Origin: JAUZRW01 sp034437755
GTDB taxonomy: Bacteria; Chloroflexota; Anaerolineae; Aggregatilineales; Phototrophicaceae
Assembly (NCBI GenBank): GCA_034437755.1
Contig: DAOTTV010000139.1
Location: forward strand, 10,517 to 74,516
Direction: 5' to 3'
DNA length: 64,000 nucleotides
Shown: one piece after another, positions 62,772-64,000 of the stretch
How positions within the stretch are numbered: the first letter of the stretch is position 1
How the letters are laid out: each line of letters opens with the position of its first letter
Position numbers and translations under genes: made by a program
Notes under the pieces: generated by a model
Told to the model about the DNA's origin: nothing
Databases searched by the model: none
The model's input: only the letters and a program-made list of their open reading frames with translations

Positions 62772-62981
62772 TTAGCTCGGCGGGACAATTGCTGGATCCG
62801 TGTAACCTGTTACCCAGTATCCTAGTGTGAGATTCATCGCGCTCATCAAGACCGGGCCCCACATAATGACGTTAGATGCGACGATGACGATCATCCACAA
62901 ACGCCAGTTTTCGAAGATCATCGGGATGTGTTCATCTCTATATTTCGTGGGCGTTATCTTGCAAACGCCCGTATTGATCAT
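62772..62981 (-). CDS. Small single-span membrane protein
   Basis: The 69-residue product starts at an ATG in a 4-nt ATGA overlap with the cytochrome stop; an internal ATG at 62921 (MIFENWRLW) would give 49 residues. One membrane helix is predicted (WRLWMIVIVASNVIMWGPV). The gene lies 15 nt ahead of the next small membrane gene, so the cluster is one transcription unit. Function is unknown. Confidence 0.6.
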   Translation of the reverse strand: MINTGVCKITPTKYRDEHIPMIFENWRLWMIVIVASNVIMWGPVLMSAMNLTLGYWVTGYTDPAIVPPS

Positions 62982-63910
62982 TGGTCTAGTGTCATCAGGT
63001 AAGCGATGAGATCGTAAACATCTTGATCACTGTAGATTTCTGGATAGTTTTGCGGCATGACCATCGCCGGATAGCCATCGACAATGTAATCATTCGTCTG
63101 CACGATCGATTCCCAGAGATATGTTTCAGCAGGTACGCCTGCAATGCGCGTGCTAGCATACTCGGGGATGCCGAGTAAACCCGGCCCGACGAGCATTTCT
63201 TCGCTATCGACCAAGTGACAATTACTGCATGCCAAGCCAGCGGATGTCATTTCATTGAAGAGTGTCTCGCCGTGGCTGGCATCTGCATTGGCGACTGCCT
63301 GCGCGATCTCGGCATCGCGATCATCAACTTGTGCTTGATCGTCCGTGCTTTGTTGCATCTCTTGCTCTGTATCGACTGCCTCAGCGATTTGATCGTCATC
63401 AACAGTGGCTTGTTCATCATCAGTTCTGACGAGCGGTTCAGTACCTTCCGCGGGTAAATTGAGCATGTATGCAACTAGATCGTATGTATCAGCCAGTGAG
63501 AGCAATTCGGTGTAATTGATGTCTTCATCGTGGTCGATGCCGACGTGTAATTCTTCATTGGTCAAGGCTTCGTACAAATAACGTTGCGGGACAACCCCCT
63601 GTGCCGTCAGTACTTCTTCGAGCGTGGGGACGTTGGGATCATCGTTGCTGGCGTTTGTGTGGCAATCAGAGCAAGCAACGTCGAGATCGTCGATCGGGTT
63701 ATGGAACAAGTCTTCGCCAAATTCGGCTTGTCCTAAGCTGGCGAAGGTCGCGATTGCGGCTGTTTCAGGATCGTCGATGGTCGCCGGGGCTGGTGTAGCA
63801 TCTGCTGACGCCTGTGCAACTGCAACGCCTGGGGCAGGGGTTGCCGTGACGACGACGATTTCCGGTTGTGAGGTCACGACGACTGTCACTCTGGTTGTGA
63901 CAAATGTCAC
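62978..63910 (-). CDS. Di-haem cytochrome c, no visible signal peptide
   Basis: The 310-residue product has two CxxCH haem-binding sites: CSDCH (residues 80-84) and CSNCH (228-232). The second has a likely Met ligand in AMVMPQNYPE. A linker rich in Asp, Glu and Gln (about 162-205) joins the two domains. The N-terminus (VTVVVTSQPEIVVVTATPAP) is the Thr/Pro linker that normally follows a lipoprotein signal in this phylum. Here the frame begins at GTG 63910 with an in-frame TAA at 63916-63914, so no signal or lipobox is encoded in frame. A frameshift, assembly error or an unusual start is possible. It heads the cytochrome-Sco operon. Confidence 0.85.
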   Translation of the reverse strand: MTFVTTRVTVVVTSQPEIVVVTATPAPGVAVAQASADATPAPATIDDPETAAIATFASLGQAEFGEDLFHNPIDDLDVACSDCHTNASNDDPNVPTLEEVLTAQGVVPQRYLYEALTNEELHVGIDHDEDINYTELLSLADTYDLVAYMLNLPAEGTEPLVRTDDEQATVDDDQIAEAVDTEQEMQQSTDDQAQVDDRDAEIAQAVANADASHGETLFNEMTSAGLACSNCHLVDSEEMLVGPGLLGIPEYASTRIAGVPAETYLWESIVQTNDYIVDGYPAMVMPQNYPEIYSDQDVYDLIAYLMTLDQ

Positions 63911-64000
63911 TGATTAGCGAATTATGAGCGAGGAAATGGCACAATCTGCAAAACAATGAGCTATAATAACTCGTCCGGACAAAAAATTGACATCTATCAT

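Overview
The window is a gene-dense bacterial chromosome segment. Its style points to Chloroflexota (Anaerolineae-like). Secreted proteins carry Thr/Pro-rich linkers such as PTPTPAP and VVVTATP. LysM/L,D-transpeptidase, M23, TolB-propeller, PPC-domain and tandem solute-binding proteins lie close together, and housekeeping genes are scattered rather than in the Proteobacteria or Firmicutes order. This assignment is inference; there is no rRNA to settle it. I see no prophage, CRISPR array, rRNA or intact insertion sequence.

Layout, left half. 0-1.4 kb: plsX with a partial TPR-like gene downstream (minus). 1.45-1.63 kb: tRNA-Leu(GAG) with a near-perfect promoter and a terminator. 1.7-4.4 kb: an anchored protein of unknown function, convergent with a receiver-GAF-histidine kinase. 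4.6-9.7 kb: S41 protease, smpB, an unknown gene and a STAND-type ATPase with TPR-like repeats. 9.7-11.8 kb: zwf-pgl, the oxidative pentose phosphate entry. 12.0-14.0 kb: an MTA/SAH-deaminase-like amidohydrolase that appears fused to a CYTH-like domain. 14.1-16.3 kb: a polytopic membrane protein with an endonuclease/phosphatase tail. 16.3-18.9 kb: moaC, a moaD-moaE fusion, rnc and a small membrane protein in one run. 19-23.3 kb: ftsY, a SpoU methyltransferase, prfB and a coiled-coil zinc-ribbon protein. 23.4-28.2 kb: rpoC alone, with its own consensus promoter and a strong terminator.

Middle. At 28.7-29.2 kb is the most striking locus: an AhpC/TSA-like (Prx-like2) gene whose first active-site cysteine codon is an in-frame TGA, giving the motif G-U-L-P-C-R-E-H, with a candidate bacterial SECIS hairpin 19 nt downstream. 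It is very probably a selenoprotein that ordinary gene calling would truncate. Beside it, 29.2-30.0 kb is gene-free and contains a 217-bp palindrome-rich element bounded by inverted repeats. Next come a YadA-head-like surface protein with an S74 chaperone domain, a glycosidase-like lipoprotein, a gyrA-like topoisomerase gene lacking a recognisable GyrA-box, a bacterial homologue of tRNA-queuosine mannosyltransferase behind a SARP/BTAD-like regulator, rel, moeA and a two-S1-domain protein.

Right half. 43.3-51.1 kb is mostly envelope and secreted proteins (lipoprotein, PPC-domain protein, M23 endopeptidase-like protein, TolB propeller, LysM-YkuD). 51-53.9 kb has an HD-domain protein, a fumarase/aspartase-family enzyme and Fe/Mn superoxide dismutase. 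54-56.9 kb holds three translationally coupled EamA transporters. 56.9-60.5 kb is obg-nadD-tandem solute-binding protein with overlapping frames, followed by an extended SDR. 61.7-63.9 kb is a respiratory or copper-linked cluster: di-haem cytochrome c, two small membrane proteins and Sco.

Molybdenum cofactor genes (moaC, moaX, moeA) and the selenoprotein candidate suggest molybdoenzymes and selenium use elsewhere in the genome; no selA/B/C/D or molybdoenzyme gene lies in this window.
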